The notes beneath the pieces were generated by a model. It saw nothing but the letters and a program-made list of their open reading frames with translations. It searched no databases and was not told the origin of the DNA. 64,000 nt of DNA from Anaeramoeba ignava. Lineage: Eukaryota > Metamonada > Anaeramoebidae. Location: NCBI GenBank assembly GCA_028826165.1, contig JAPDFW010000072.1, positions 278,001 through 342,000 on the forward strand, written 5' to 3'. Shown piece by piece: positions 11,720 to 23,589 of the stretch. Position 1 is the first letter of the stretch. Each line of letters begins with the position of its first letter. The translations under genes were made by a program, and so were the position numbers.

Positions 11720-13458
11720 ATGTCTGATACAAAAAGAACAGAAGATTTGGAAAAGAAAAAAACTGAAAGTGAATACGAAAAAAATATGTATTTAAAATTT
11801 ATAAATTAATTTATAATTAAAATTTTTATATTTTTTTCTTTTTGGAATTTTAATAGAAAAATGGTTACAATGACTGTTTCTTTTTATTTTATTATTTCAA
11901 TGACTGTTGTTTTTCTGAATAAATATTTACTTTCAAATTCTAAATTCGAATTTAATGGTGCTTTATTTATGACTTGGTATCAACTTATTGTTTCATTATT
12001 TTGCATTTTAATCATTTCAGTTCTTCGTCCTCAGTAATAAATCAATTTTCATTTAAATTTCTAAAAATCCAAAATCCAAAATCCAAATTTAAATTAAAAT
12101 CAAAATTAAAATTAAAATTAAAATCCAAAATCAAATCCAAATTAAAATTTAAATTAAAATTAAAATTAAAATTAAAATCAAAATCAAAATCAAAATCAAA
12201 ATCAAAATCAAAATCAAATCCAAAATTTAAATTAAAATTTAAAATTAAAATTAAAATTAAAATTAAAATTAAAATTAAAATTAAAATTAAATCCAAAATC
12301 CAAAATCCAAAATTAAAATTAAAATTAAAATAATCCAAAATCCAAAATTAAAATTAATATTAAAATTAAAATTAAAATTAAAATTAAAATCAAAATATAA
12401 AATTCATTTATAAAATTAAAACTAAAATTAAAATTAAAATCCAAAATTAAAATTAAAATTAAAATTAAAATTAAAATTAAAATTAAAATTAAAATTAAAA
12501 TTAAAATTAAAATTAAAATTAAAATTAAAATTAAAATTAAAATCCAAAATTAAAATTAAAATTAAAATCCAAAATAAAAATTAAAATTAAAATTAAAATT
12601 AAAATTAAAATTAATTAAAATTAAAATTAAAATTAAAATTAAAATTAAAATTAAAATTAAAATCAAAATTAAAATTAAAATTCAAATTAAAATTAAAATT
12701 AAAATCAAAAATTAAAATTAAAATTCATTTATAAAATTTAAAATTAAAATTAAAACTAAAATCAAAAAGTTAAAACTTAAAAATTAAAAAAATTAAAATT
12801 AAAAAATTAAAATTAAAAATTAAAATCAAAACTTAAAATTAAAATTAAAATTAAAATTAAAATCAAAAATCAAATCAAAAATCAAATCCAAAATTAAAAT
12901 TAAAATTAAAATTAAAATTAAAATTAATATTAAAATTTAAAATCAAAATTAAAAATTAGTTATCCAATTTTTGATTTCATGCCCAAACTAGAATTTGAAA
13001 TAGAAAAAGCAAAAAAAGTTAGTATTGTTACAGTATTTTTTATTGGGATGGTTGGACTAAATAATTTATGTTTAAAATATGTATCAGTATCATTTTATCA
13101 AGTAGCAAGATCCTTAACTGTAGTTTTCAACATAGTATTTTCCAAAATGATTTTAGGAATCACAACTTCAAATAAAATATTGCAAGCATGTGGAGTTGTT
13201 ATTTTTGGGTTTTTCATTGGAAGCGGAGGAGAAATTGATTTTTCATTAATTGGAACTATTTTTGGAGTTGCTTCAAGTGCTTCTTTATCACTTTATTCAA
13301 TTTATGTGAAGAAATACATCAAAATATTAAATGACGATCATTTTCTTCTTTTGATATACAACACAATTCTTGCAATAATTTTCTTGTTTCCCATTGTTCT
13401 TCTTACTGGAGAATTCACTTTATTTTTTAATACAAAACTTTCAAATCCATTTTATTAA
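11720..13458 (+). CDS. GDP-fucose/nucleotide-sugar transporter (SLC35C1-like), C-terminally truncated
   Basis: I join exons 11720-11787, 11857-12033 and 12960-13458 (247 residues); both introns are GT-AG in phase 2, so the frame is preserved. The protein shows SLC35C hallmarks: VVFLNKYLLSN, FMTWYQLIVSL, VFFIGMVGLNNLCLKYV, FYQVARSLTVVFNIVFS, GTIFGVASSASLSLYSIYVKK (quoted in part) and a YNTILAIIFLFP helix. The family carries GDP-fucose from cytosol into the Golgi or ER lumen and normally has about 350 residues with ten membrane helices. Here translation stops after LFFNTKLSNPFY, losing the last three or so helices. Traces of the missing part lie downstream, so the gene is probably decaying. An unseen exon is possible but not supported. 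Confidence 0.75.
12034..12959 (+). repeat. Intron 2 of the transporter gene: AAAATT hexamer satellite
   Basis: A 926-bp intron built from the hexamer AAAATT with AAAATC variants. It begins GTAATAAATC and ends AAAAATTAG. Confidence 0.75.
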
Positions 13459-13800
13459 AATTTGTTAAATAAAAACTTAAAATGGAATTAAAAATGGAAA
13501 AAAATTGCGATATTTCTCCAAATTTAAAAAATTTAAATTAAAAAAAAAATTAAAATAAACAGCAAAGCTTGTTAAAAATTAAACTTTTATTTCTGTTCTT
13601 TTTAAAGTGATCCAAAAAAAATTTGAAAGCTTTTGAACTTTATTAACTATTTTTGAATTAAAATTGGTATTCTTGGAAATAAGAAGATAAAAATGAAACA
13701 AAAATGAGGCTGAAAAAGAAAAAGATACAGAAATAAAATTTGAAAAATCTTTAAAAATTAAAAAGAATAAAAATTTAAATAAAAATGAAAATCAAAAGCA
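13459..13800 (+). pseudogene. Degenerate remnant of the transporter C-terminus
   Basis: Short pieces resemble the lost end of an SLC35C1-type protein. AACAGCAAAGCTTGT at about 13559 is one base short of encoding the family motif TAKAC. ATTGGTATTCTTGGAA at about 13662, followed by ATGAGGCTGAAAAAGAAAAAG, resembles the final helix and basic tail but contains stops. No continuous frame remains. Confidence 0.45.
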
Positions 13801-14340
13801 AATGGTTTAAAGAGATTGAATGAAATTTAAAAATTTATTTTTATTTTTAATTTTATTTTAAATTTTCGAAATTAAAAATTTAAAATTAAAAATTAAAAAT
13901 TAAAAATTAAAATTAAAAATTAAAAAATTTAAATAAAAATTTAAATAAAAATTTAAATAAAAATGAATAAAAATTAAAATAAAAATTTGAATAAAAATTA
14001 AAAATAAAAATGGAAATAAAAATTGAATAAAAATTGGAATAAAAATTGAATAAAAATTTGAATAAAAATTTAAATAAAAAATTGAATAAAAATTGAATAA
14101 AAATGGAATAAATAAAAATTAAAATAAAAAATGGAATAAAAAATTAAATAAAAATTTGAATAAAAATTAAATAAAAAATTGGAATAAAAATTCAAATTCA
14201 AATTTAAATAAAAATTTAAATAAAAATGTAAATAAAAATTAAATTTAAAATTGGAATAAAAATTTAAATAAAAATTTAAATTAATAATCTTTCAAAAAAA
14301 TTAATCATTAATAATTTTATTTTTTTATTTTTTTATTTTT
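13801..14340. repeat. AATAAAAATTTA-type repeat
   Basis: Irregular repeats of AATAAAAATT with TTAAA, TTGAA and GGAA variants. No gene is visible before the T-rich leader of the next one at 14377. Confidence 0.6.
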
Positions 14341-14376
14341 ATTTTTTCATTTTTCTTTTGTTATTAAATTATTAAA

Positions 14377-14649
14377 ATGGATACAGTAGGAAAAAAAATA
14401 ACAGCAGGAGTAGTTATAACAGCACTTTTAGCAGCAGCAACATATCCTTTAGTTAAATCCAAAAAAGAAACAAGAACAATGAGCACAGTTCAAACTCCAA
14501 AAACACAAAAATTCAATCACGATGAATTCGATCAATGTGATTGCAAACCTTTATGGGAATGCATGCAAAGTGGTGGAGATTGTACTCAACTTGAAAAAGA
14601 TTTGCGTAATTGCGTTAATAGAGTTAAATCCCAATTAGCAAGAAAATAA
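14377..14649 (+). CDS. Small single-pass protein with Cys-rich C-terminus
   Basis: A 90-residue single-exon protein that I do not recognise with certainty. A membrane segment sits near the N-terminus (ITAGVVITALLAAATYPLV, residues 8-26). The soluble C-terminus contains five Cys, including CDC, CKPLWEC and a C-x9-C pair (CTQLEKDLRNC). The C-x5-C followed by C-x9-C pattern is reminiscent of small CHCH/twin-Cys proteins of the mitochondrial intermembrane space such as CMC4, but the spacing is not canonical. The coding sequence is less AT-rich than its surroundings, and TTTTTCATTTTTC lies about 25 bp upstream, so I regard the gene as real. An organellar location is inference. Confidence 0.65.
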   Translation: MDTVGKKITAGVVITALLAAATYPLVKSKKETRTMSTVQTPKTQKFNHDEFDQCDCKPLWECMQSGGDCTQLEKDLRNCVNRVKSQLARK

Positions 14650-15216
14650 TTTGTTTTTCATTTTAATTCTTTTAAAAGAAATTTATTCATTCATTCATTC
14701 ATTCATTCCTTTTCTGATTTCTTTTCTGATTTCTTTCTTTCATTCTTTTTCGGAAACAATAGTTTTCTCAAATCATTTTTTTCTTTTGATTTTTTTTTTC
14801 TTCATTTCGGATAAAACATTTTTTTTCAAAAATTAATAAAAAATAAGAATAACATTAAATAATAAATTAATTTAATTTTTGATTTATTTTAAATTAAAAT
14901 AATAATTTTATTTATTAATTTAATATTTTTAAATTTTAATTAAAGATAAAAAAAGTGGAATTTAAAATATTTAAATTGAAAATAATTTAATAAAAATATA
15001 TAATTAATTTTAATAACATTAAATAATAAATTAATTTAATTTTTGATTTATTTTAAATTAAAATAATAATTTTATTTATTAAAATAATATTTTTAAATTT
15101 TAAATTAAAGATAAAAAAAGTGGAATTTGAAATATTTATTGAGAAGAAAAGAAGAAGAAAAGAAAAGAAAAAGGATAAATGGGAATGAGAAAATTTTAAT
15201 TATTTTTTTTTTCAAT
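14650..15216. repeat. Intergenic with a 120-bp direct repeat
   Basis: A segment at about 14851-14972, starting AACATTAAATAATAAATTAA and ending in AAAAAAAGTGGAATTT, recurs at about 15015-15136 with few changes. The 14667-14830 stretch is T-rich with a CATT tetranucleotide run. No gene is visible. Confidence 0.65.
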
Positions 15217-18200
15217 CTAATTTTGATCATCATCTCCATCTCCATCATCATTATCTTCGCCATTATCTTCGCCATCATCATCTCCATCATCTCCATCATC
15301 ATCTTCGCCATCATCTTCACTTTCACTTTCAGCATTTTTCAACCAATCCACAACTGGTTGAACTTTTGTAATTATTTCTTTGAATACTGTTTCTGAAGTA
15401 AATTTAGATGAAGTTTGTTCTGCCCATTCTAAAATATTTTCTTCTTCAATTAAATCTTCATCATATAAAGCTTTTAAAATATGTGGTGCAAATTCAATAA
15501 AATTTCGATGTTCTTCTCCACAAAATCTTTCAAGATAACCAAGTAAAACAATTTGTGATCTTTTATGTTTCATTAACTAAAAGAGATAAATTAATATTAA
15601 AATTAATATTTAAATCATTATTAAAATTATTATTTAAATTAATATTTAAATTATTATTAAAATTATTATTTAAATTATTATTAAAATTAATATATAAATA
15701 CTCTTGAAAAAATCTCTTTTGTTTTTGGAATTTGTTCAAGCATATTTGAAGAAAAAAACAATTCACAAGCAAACAAAGTACGAGTAGTTCTATTCCAAGA
15801 GCAAGCTTTTGCAACTTGTTTAATTTTAAAAGAAATAAGTTGAGGAGAAGGTTGAGATTCAAGAAAATCACGAAATTTAAAAAGAAGAAGTTTCATATTT
15901 GTTTTTTTTGGATCACGAAGTAATCCAAGTTGTGTATGAAGACGCATCTCCTCAGCAGCTTTTGAAGTATCAAGAGCCCAATCATTCTCATCAACTTCCA
16001 CATCCTGAAATTCCATTTTTGTCTCATCAATTTTTGCCTGCTCTTTTTTTGCCTGCAAATTTTTGCTTTTTTTTCTTTCTTCTTGTTTTTTAAGTTCTAA
16101 ACTTTTTATAATAAAACCTGTCAATCTGTTTGAACTATCCGCATAAAAACTTTTCCCACAAGCACGACAACTGAATTCTAGTCGGTTGTGTCTGTCGATT
16201 TTGGCGTCTAATTCGGGAAGAAAACATCCTTGACAAAGTATGAATTTATCAATGAATTTGTAAAGAAGATCTTGTAAATCATCGGTGTCAAATCGTCCGT
16301 TTACTACTGAACGAAGTGTTTTCTTTTCCCATTTACTTTGTGCTCCCAATTCAAATCCAAAGAATTTGGTAATGACTTTTTTGTTCATTTCAAATTTAAA
16401 TTTTTTAATTATAAATAAAATAAAATTTTAATTTCAAATTCAATTTAAAATTCAATTTCAAATTTAATTTCAATTTCAATTTCAAATTTAATTTCAATTT
16501 CAATTTTAATTTCAATTTCAATTTTAATTTCAATTTTAATTTCAATTTCAATTTTAATTTTAATTTCAATTTCAATTTTAATTTCAATTTTAATTTCAAT
16601 TTCAATTTTAATTTCAATTTCAATTTCAAATTCAAATTTAAAATTTAATTTCAATTTCAATTTCAATTTTAATTTCAATTTCAATTTTAATTTCAATTTC
16701 AATTTCAATTTTAATTTCAATTTCAATTTCAATTTCAATTTTAATTTCAATTTCAAATTTAATTTCAATTTCAATTTCAATTATAATTTCAAATTTAATT
16801 TCAATTTCAAATTCAATTTCAAATTCAATTTCAAATTTAATTTCAAATATAATTTTAATTTCAATTTCAATTTAAATTTCAAATTCAATTTCAAATATAA
16901 TTTTAATTTCAATTTCAATTTAAATTTCAAATTCAATTTCAATTTCAATTTCAAATTTAATTTCAAATTCAATTTCAAATTCAATTTCAAATTCAATTTC
17001 AAATTTTCAATTTCAATTTCAATTTCAAATTTTTTTAATAAAAATTTCAATTTGTTTGAACTTTCGCATAAAAATTTAATTTCAAATTCAAATTCAATTA
17101 TAATTTCAAATTCAATTATAATTTCAATTTCAAATTCAAATTTAATTTCAATTTCAATTTCAATTTCAATTTCAATTTCAATTTCAATTTCAATTTCAAT
17201 TTCAATTTCAAATTCAATTTCAAATTCAAATTCAAATTCAATTTCAATTTCAATTTCAAATTCAATTTCAAATTTAATTTCAATTTCAATTTCAATTTCA
17301 AATTCAAATTTAATTTCAATTTCAAATTCAATTTCAAATTCAATTTCAAATTCAATCTCAAATTCAATTATAATTTCAATTTCAAATTTAATTTCAAATT
17401 TCAATTTCAATTTCAATTTCAATTTCAATTTCAAATTCAATTTCAATTTCAATTTTAATTTCAATTTCAAATTCAATTATAATTTCAAATTCAATTTCAA
17501 ATTCAATCTCAAATTCAATTATAATTTCAATTTCAAATTTAATTTCAAATTTCAATTTCAATTTCAATTTCAATTTCAATTTCAATTTCAATTTCAATTT
17601 CAAATTCAATTTCAAATTCAATTTCAATTTCAAATTCAATTTCAATTTCAATTTAAAATTTAATCTCAATTTCAATTTCAATTTTAATTTTAAATTCAAA
17701 TTCAATTTCAAATTTAATTTTCAAATTCAATTTCAATTTTAAATTTTAAATTCAATTTCAATTTTAATTTCAAATTCAAATTCAATTTCAATTTCAAATT
17801 CAAATTCAAATTCAAATTCAATTTCAATTTCAAATTCAAATTCAAATTCAATTTCAATTTCAATTTCAATTTCAATTTCAAATTTAATTATAATTTCAAT
17901 TTCAATTTCAATTTCAATTTCAAATTCAAATTCAATTATAATTTCAATTTCAAATTTAATTTCAAATTCAAATTCAATTTCAATTTCAATTTCAATTTCA
18001 ATTTCAATTTCAATTTCAATTTCAATTTCAATTTCAATTTCAATTTCAATTTCAATTTTAATTTCAAATTTAATTCCAATTCCAATTTCAATTTCAATTT
18101 CAATTTTAATTCCAATTTCAAAATCAAAATTTCAATTTCAATTTTAATTTCAATTTTAATTTTAATTTCAATTTCAAATTTAATTTCAATTTCAAATTTA

Positions 18201-18784
18201 ATTTCAATTTCAATTTCAATTTCAATTTCAATTTCAATTTCAATTTCAATTATAATTTTAATTTCAAATTCAATTTCAATTTCAATTTCAATTTCAATTT
18301 CAATTATAATTTTAATTTCAATTTCAATTTCAATTTCAATTTCAAATTCAATTTCAATTTCAATTTCAAATTCAATTTCAAATTCAATTTCAAATTCAAA
18401 TTCAATTTCAAATTCAATTTCAAATTCAAATTCAATTTCAAATTCAATTTCAATTTCAAATTCAATTTCAATTTCAAATTCAATTTCAAATTCAATTTCA
18501 ATTTCAAATTCAATTTCAAATTCAATTATAATTTCAAAATCAATTTAAAATTCAATTTCAATTTTAATTTTAATTTCAAAATCAAATTCAATTTCAAATT
18601 CAATTTCAATTTATAAATAAAATAAAAATTTACTGTCTGGTTCAGTTTCTAAAGCTTCAGCAATTTTATTCATGTTTGTAATTACTGTTTTAACTCCATT
18701 TCCTCTTCCTTCAATACGTGATTCTAATGCGGGCATTTTATATCTATAAGATTCATCAATAATATCTTTTCTAATATTAATCAT
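15217..18784 (-). CDS. eIF5: Eukaryotic translation initiation factor 5 (eIF5)
   Basis: I join exons 18784-18634, 16375-15702 and 15576-15217 (394 residues). The introns are 16376-18633 (phase 1) and 15577-15701 (phase 0), both GT-AG. eIF5 is the GTPase-activating protein for eIF2-GTP in the scanning pre-initiation complex. The N-terminal domain contains YRYKMPALESRIEGRGNGVK, with the catalytic arginine finger at Arg14 (human Arg15), then KFFGFELGAQ and a four-cysteine zinc ribbon (Cys98, 101, 120, 123). Exon 3 encodes the C-terminal W2/HEAT domain (IPHIL-like APHILKALYDEDLIEEE and VQPVVDWLKNAE), which binds eIF2-beta and eIF3, followed by an Asp/Glu/Gly tail. The reading frame begins at the first Met of exon 1; TTTTTCATTTTTTTCATTTTT lies upstream in sense. 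Confidence 0.92.
16376..18633 (-). repeat. Giant hexamer-repeat intron of eIF5
   Basis: A 2258-bp intron made almost wholly of the hexamer AATTTC (GAAATT in the sense strand) with AATTTA and AATTCA variants. It holds long repeat-encoded open frames in several phases that are not genes. The donor reads GTAAATTTTT and the acceptor AACAAAAAAG. Confidence 0.85.
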
Positions 18785-18899
18785 TTTAAATTTATAAATT
18801 TAAAAATTTATGAAAAATGAAAAAAATGAAAAAAAATTTTTTTAAAATTTGTTTTTTAATTAAAAAAAAAAGAAAATTAAAATAAAAATTGTTTTTGAT

Positions 18900-21800
18900 T
18901 CAATTAACATCAAGTTTAATCGATTCAGGATTTTGATTTTTCCATTTTGTTTGAAGTTTCAAAAGAGAATTAAGAACCTTTTTGATAACAAGTCTTTTTT
19001 CAGGATCACCATCCCAACAACTTTGAATAATATCAGCAAAAGGATTATCAGGCGAAAGAAAAGGACGAATACCTGATATAATCATAGATGGTATTTGCAT
19101 TGGTGTCTCGTTTTGGAAAGGAATTTGCAAAGTTGAAATTTCATATAAAATCATGCCAAAGGAAAAAATATCAACAGGAAATGAAAAGTCTTGTGATTGG
19201 AGAAATTCGGGAGCCATCCAATAAAAATCACGTGTATTTGAAAAATCTTGTGTAGAAATACTTTGTGTTGTAAACATCCCAAAATTCCCTAACTTGACTT
19301 TCTTTTTTCTGTCTAGAAAAATATTTTGATCACGAATTGATTGATGAATAATCTTTTTTGTATGAAGATACATTATTCCTTGTGCAATTTCTAATGCGAT
19401 TCTAACTTGTTCCACACGCGAAGGTTTTTGATTCAAAACAAAGAGATAATTATATATACTTTTTCTTGGATAAAATTCATTAACAACCCAGAACTCTGGA
19501 TAATTCAAACTCACTCCGAAAAAATTAATTATATTTTCATGATTGATTCCTTGTAAAATTTTGATTTGATCAATGAATTTATTAAGTTCATCCATTTTCA
19601 TTTTTCGGATATTATGAACACCTATTGCTACTTCTTGTGATTTCCATTTCCCATAATTTACAAGTCCATAAACCTTTTTTCCAAGGCATGATTTAACAGA
19701 TATTTCTTCTTTTGGAATCCATTTTTTTTGAATTTTTTCTTCAATTAATTTGATTTTTTTCATTGCTTTATTATTCTCTTTTTGATCTTGGTTAGTATCA
19801 TTAAAAAGGGAATCTTTGCCAAAGATACTTGAAATTTCTTTTTCTAATCTTTCTTTTCTAATCTTTCTTTTTCCAATCTTTCTTTTTCTAATCTTTCTTG
19901 TTCCAATCTTAAATTTTCCAATCTTTCTTGTTCTAATCTTAAAATTTCCAATCTTTCTTTTTCCAATCTTTCTTGTTCTAATCTTTCTTTTTCTAATCTT
20001 TCTTTTTCTAATCTTTCTTTTTCTAATCTTTCTTTTTCTAATCTTTCTTTTTCTAATATTTCTTTTCTAATCTTTCTTTTTCTAATCTTTCTTTTTCTAA
20101 TCTTTCTTTTTCTAATCTTTCTTTTTCTAATCTTTCTTTTTCTAATCTTAAATTTTCTAATCTTTCTTGTTCTAATCTTTCTTGTTCTAATCTTAAATTT
20201 TCTAATCTTTCTTTTTCTAATTTTTGATCTGTGAAATTACTAATTAAGTTTGCTATTTCTCTATACTCTTTTTTATTAGCAATTTCTAATGCTGTTAGAT
20301 TCTATTTTTAAATAAAAAAAATATTTATTCTTTATATCCTATTTTTGTTTTTTTGAAAATTTATTATTTACTTTCTAAAAAAAAAAAAGAAGAATAAATT
20401 CATTTCATTTTTATTCAATTTTATTTTGAAAAGAAATTTACAGACTAAAAATAAAATAATGAATAATTATGAATCTCAATAAATCAAGAAAATTAATAAA
20501 TACACTCTAAAAAATCAAAAAAAAAATGATACTTAATTATTTTATTCCAATTAAAAAAAAAATTATTTTACAAACTAGAAAGAAAGAAATGAATATAAAA
20601 ATATTTTAATTTTAAATTAAAAAATTTCAAATAAATTCATACTTCACAAGTTATATTTTTATTTGCTCCTCCATTTAATAATTGAGATACACACTCTAAT
20701 CTTCCATTAATAGAAGCAATATGGAGAGGTGTATAACCCTTTATTTAGAAAACAAAATAATTCCTTTAAATTTTATAATCTAAAAAATTTACTTAATTTT
20801 AATCAATAAAACAAACATCCTTAAATAAATGAAAAAAAATTAAAACATTTTTGATAGAAAAGAAATTAATTAATCACATCTTAAAAAATATTTTTTTTTT
20901 ATTGAGAAAAAAAAAGATAATTTAAATTACATGATTTTTTAAATCAGCCGATGCTCCTTTTGATATTAAATATTCTATTAAATTTGAGTGACCATGTTGA
21001 CTAACAATATGAAGAGAAGAATTTCCCTATTAAATAATAAAAAAAGGGATAATATTCTTAAAAAAATAATCGAAAAATTCAAAATTGTTTTTTTTGAATT
21101 TTACTTTCTAAAAATAAAAATAAATTTAAATTTAAATTTGAATTTAAATATTTCCTTTCTAATTAAATTTACATTATCTAAACAATTAACATCTGCTCCT
21201 TTTTCAACAAGTAATTGAGCTACTTTAATACTTCCTTTATCACATGCTAAAATTAAAGGATATGATCCCTATGAAAATAAAAATATCAATATCAAAATAT
21301 ATATATCAATATCAAAATATATATTTACAGAATTATGAGTGTCAACATCTGCATTTTTATTTAATAATAAAGAAATTATTTCTAAATCATCAATTAAAAT
21401 GGCAACTTCTAATGGTGTGTGTTTCTTATTTTAATTAATTTTTTTTTAAAAAAAAAAAGAAGTAAATAAATTTCAAAAATCAATTTTGATTTTTGTTCAT
21501 TTTACAGACTTAATTTGAAATGAATTAGTGAAAAAAAAATTATCAAAATTAAAACAATTCCTTCTTCCCTTTTTTTTGATTTGATTTGATTTGATTTGAT
21601 TTGAAATTATACTTTGTTTAAATGGTTTAAATCTGCTTTATGAATAAGTAATGTTCTAACAGTATCTAAATTTTTATTTTGACAAGCAAGATGTAAAGGA
21701 GTATCACTCTAAATTTAATTAAAATAGAAAAAAGAAATCATCCATTTATTTTTTCTCTATTTTTTAATTTCATCTTCTCATTTCTAATAAAATAATTACG

Positions 21801-23485
21801 TTCTTAAAATATTTATTATTAATAATTTTTTTTTTAATTTCTAATTTAAATCAATAAAATACATTATCAACAACATTAATATTAGCACCATTTAAAATAA
21901 TTTTCTCAACAAGATCCACAAATCCTTTTTTTGCTGCTAAATGCAAAGGATAAAGATTCTTGAGAATTTAAGAGAAAAGATTTCATTGTTCAAAAAAATT
22001 ATTCAGTTAAAAAAAAAAAGCAATTCAAAACTAAAAATTTTACTTGCTGGAAAAAAAATGAATGAGTTTTTTTTTTATTTTATAAATATCAAATCAATAC
22101 ATTATTAGGTTGATTTAGAGAACCTCCTTTCGATATTACTAAATTTACACATTCAGGACTTGAAGAATATAAAGCAAGATGAATAGCAGAATTTCCCTGA
22201 AATTAAATTAAATTAAATTATTAAAAATACTTTCAACTTCAAAAAAAAACAAAATTACTTCCTATTTCAAAAAAAATTGATAAATATTTATCATTTATTT
22301 GTTTGTTTTTGATTTAATTGATAATTTACTTTGTTTTTATTATCAATATTTTTGGTTTTTTGAATAAGAATTTCCGCCATTTGTAAATTTCCTCTCCAAC
22401 AAGCAATTTGTAAAGCAGTATTTCCCTATAAAAAAAACATTGTGTAATTTAAGAAAAAAAATGAATAACAATCAAAAACTTTGATTTTCTAAATTAAAAA
22501 TTTACTAACTATTTTTTAGAAAATGAATTTAGTTTTTTTTTTTTTTGGATCATTTTCAAAAAGAAAAGAATATAAATTACATTATTTCTTTTATCAATAT
22601 TATTAATATATTTCATTAATAATTCAACAATTTCAATGTGTTGACTCCATGTTGCATAATGAAGAGGAGTCATTCCCTAAATAAAAGAACCAATTTCCAA
22701 AATAAATTAATTAATTAAAAAACAAAAAAAAAGCAAACAATATTTTTAAATTGATTTACAAACTAAAAAATCAATTAATTTTATTAAAGAATTTTTTCAT
22801 TTATTAAATTGATTTATTTTTTTACTTTATTTTGAGTATTTGAAATTGCTTTAGATTTTAATAATAATTCCACAATTTTAATATTTCCGTTAATACAAGC
22901 TAAATGAAGAGGAGTATCATTCTAATATAATTATAATTGATTAATCAAAAAATTTTTTTAATTATAAATTCATAAATTATTTTACAGTCTATTTTATTAT
23001 TATTTTTTTTTAAAAATTTTTCAAAATGAATAAAAAAAGGAATTTTGTTTATTTTGTTTTTGCTTTTTCTTTCAAACTTTATCTTTTGCATTTATTGGAG
23101 CTTTTTCTTGAATAAATTTTTCAACAACATTAAAATCTCCATTTTGACAAGCAATATGAAATATTGTAGTTCCCTTTTTTTAATTTTAATTTTATTTATA
23201 ATTTTAATTTATAATTTTAATTTTAATTTATAATTTTAATTTTAATTTTATTTTTAATTTTATTTTAATTTTAATTTTAATTTATTTATAATTTTATTTT
23301 TAATTTTATTTTACAAACTAAAAAGTAAAAATTTTAATTATAAAAAAATTTTGTTTTTTTAAAATTATTTGCTTTCTTTTTACTTGATTTGTTGTTTTGA
23401 AATTAATTTCCTTATTCCAATATAAATCATAAACTGCTGGATTTCTTTTTTTACAAGTATCTAAAATTGTTAAATTATTTCCCAT
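18900..23485 (-). CDS. Ankyrin-repeat protein with C-terminal TKL-type pseudokinase (frame interrupted)
   Basis: Thirteen exons are joined: 23485-23384; eleven exons of exactly 96 bp ending at 23078, 22826, 22581, 22330, 22101, 21863, 21613, 21329, 21173, 20931 and 20643; and 20301-18900. Each 96-bp exon is one 32-residue ankyrin repeat of the GNTPLHIA..NG type, all in phase 0. Exon 1 begins MGNNLT, a possible N-myristoylation site. The last exon holds a final partial repeat, an LEKER-repeat coiled coil and a kinase-like domain with APE-like MAPEF and [11 protein letters not shown]. The catalytic residues are lost: VAIK reads VAIGV, HRD reads HQS, DFG reads NFG. Two 15-bp repeat units in the coiled coil are 14 bp (19849-19862 and 20058-20071), so the assembled frame breaks; restoring both gives 853 residues in register. 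Confidence 0.8.
19835..20225 (-). repeat. 15-bp coding repeat (LEKER coiled coil)
   Basis: About 26 tandem 15-bp units, CTTTCTTTTTCTAAT on the + strand, encode [15 protein letters not shown] on the minus strand, a charged coiled-coil linker. All units are 15 bp except the two that are one T short. Confidence 0.85.
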
Positions 23486-23589
23486 TTTTAATAAAAATAA
23501 AAAATAAATGAAAAAAATGAAAAAAAAAAGCAAAAATGATTTTTCATTTTTTTATTTTTTTCTCTTTTTTCTTTTTCTTTATTAATTAA
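23486..23589. promoter_or_regulatory. Compact bidirectional promoter (pseudokinase/Rictor)
   Basis: Only 104 bp separate the two divergent start codons. The block contains AAATGAAAAAAATGAAAAAAA (minus-sense TTTTTCATTTTTTTCATTT) at about 23507-23527 and GATTTTTCATTTTTTTA at about 23538-23554 for the plus gene. Confidence 0.6.

Noticed and set aside
16405-18525. Many Lys-Leu or Ile-Glu repeat frames on the minus strand and Ser-Ile/Asn-Phe frames on the plus strand
   Set aside because: They are inside the eIF5 intron; the exon join across it is in phase and restores eIF5.
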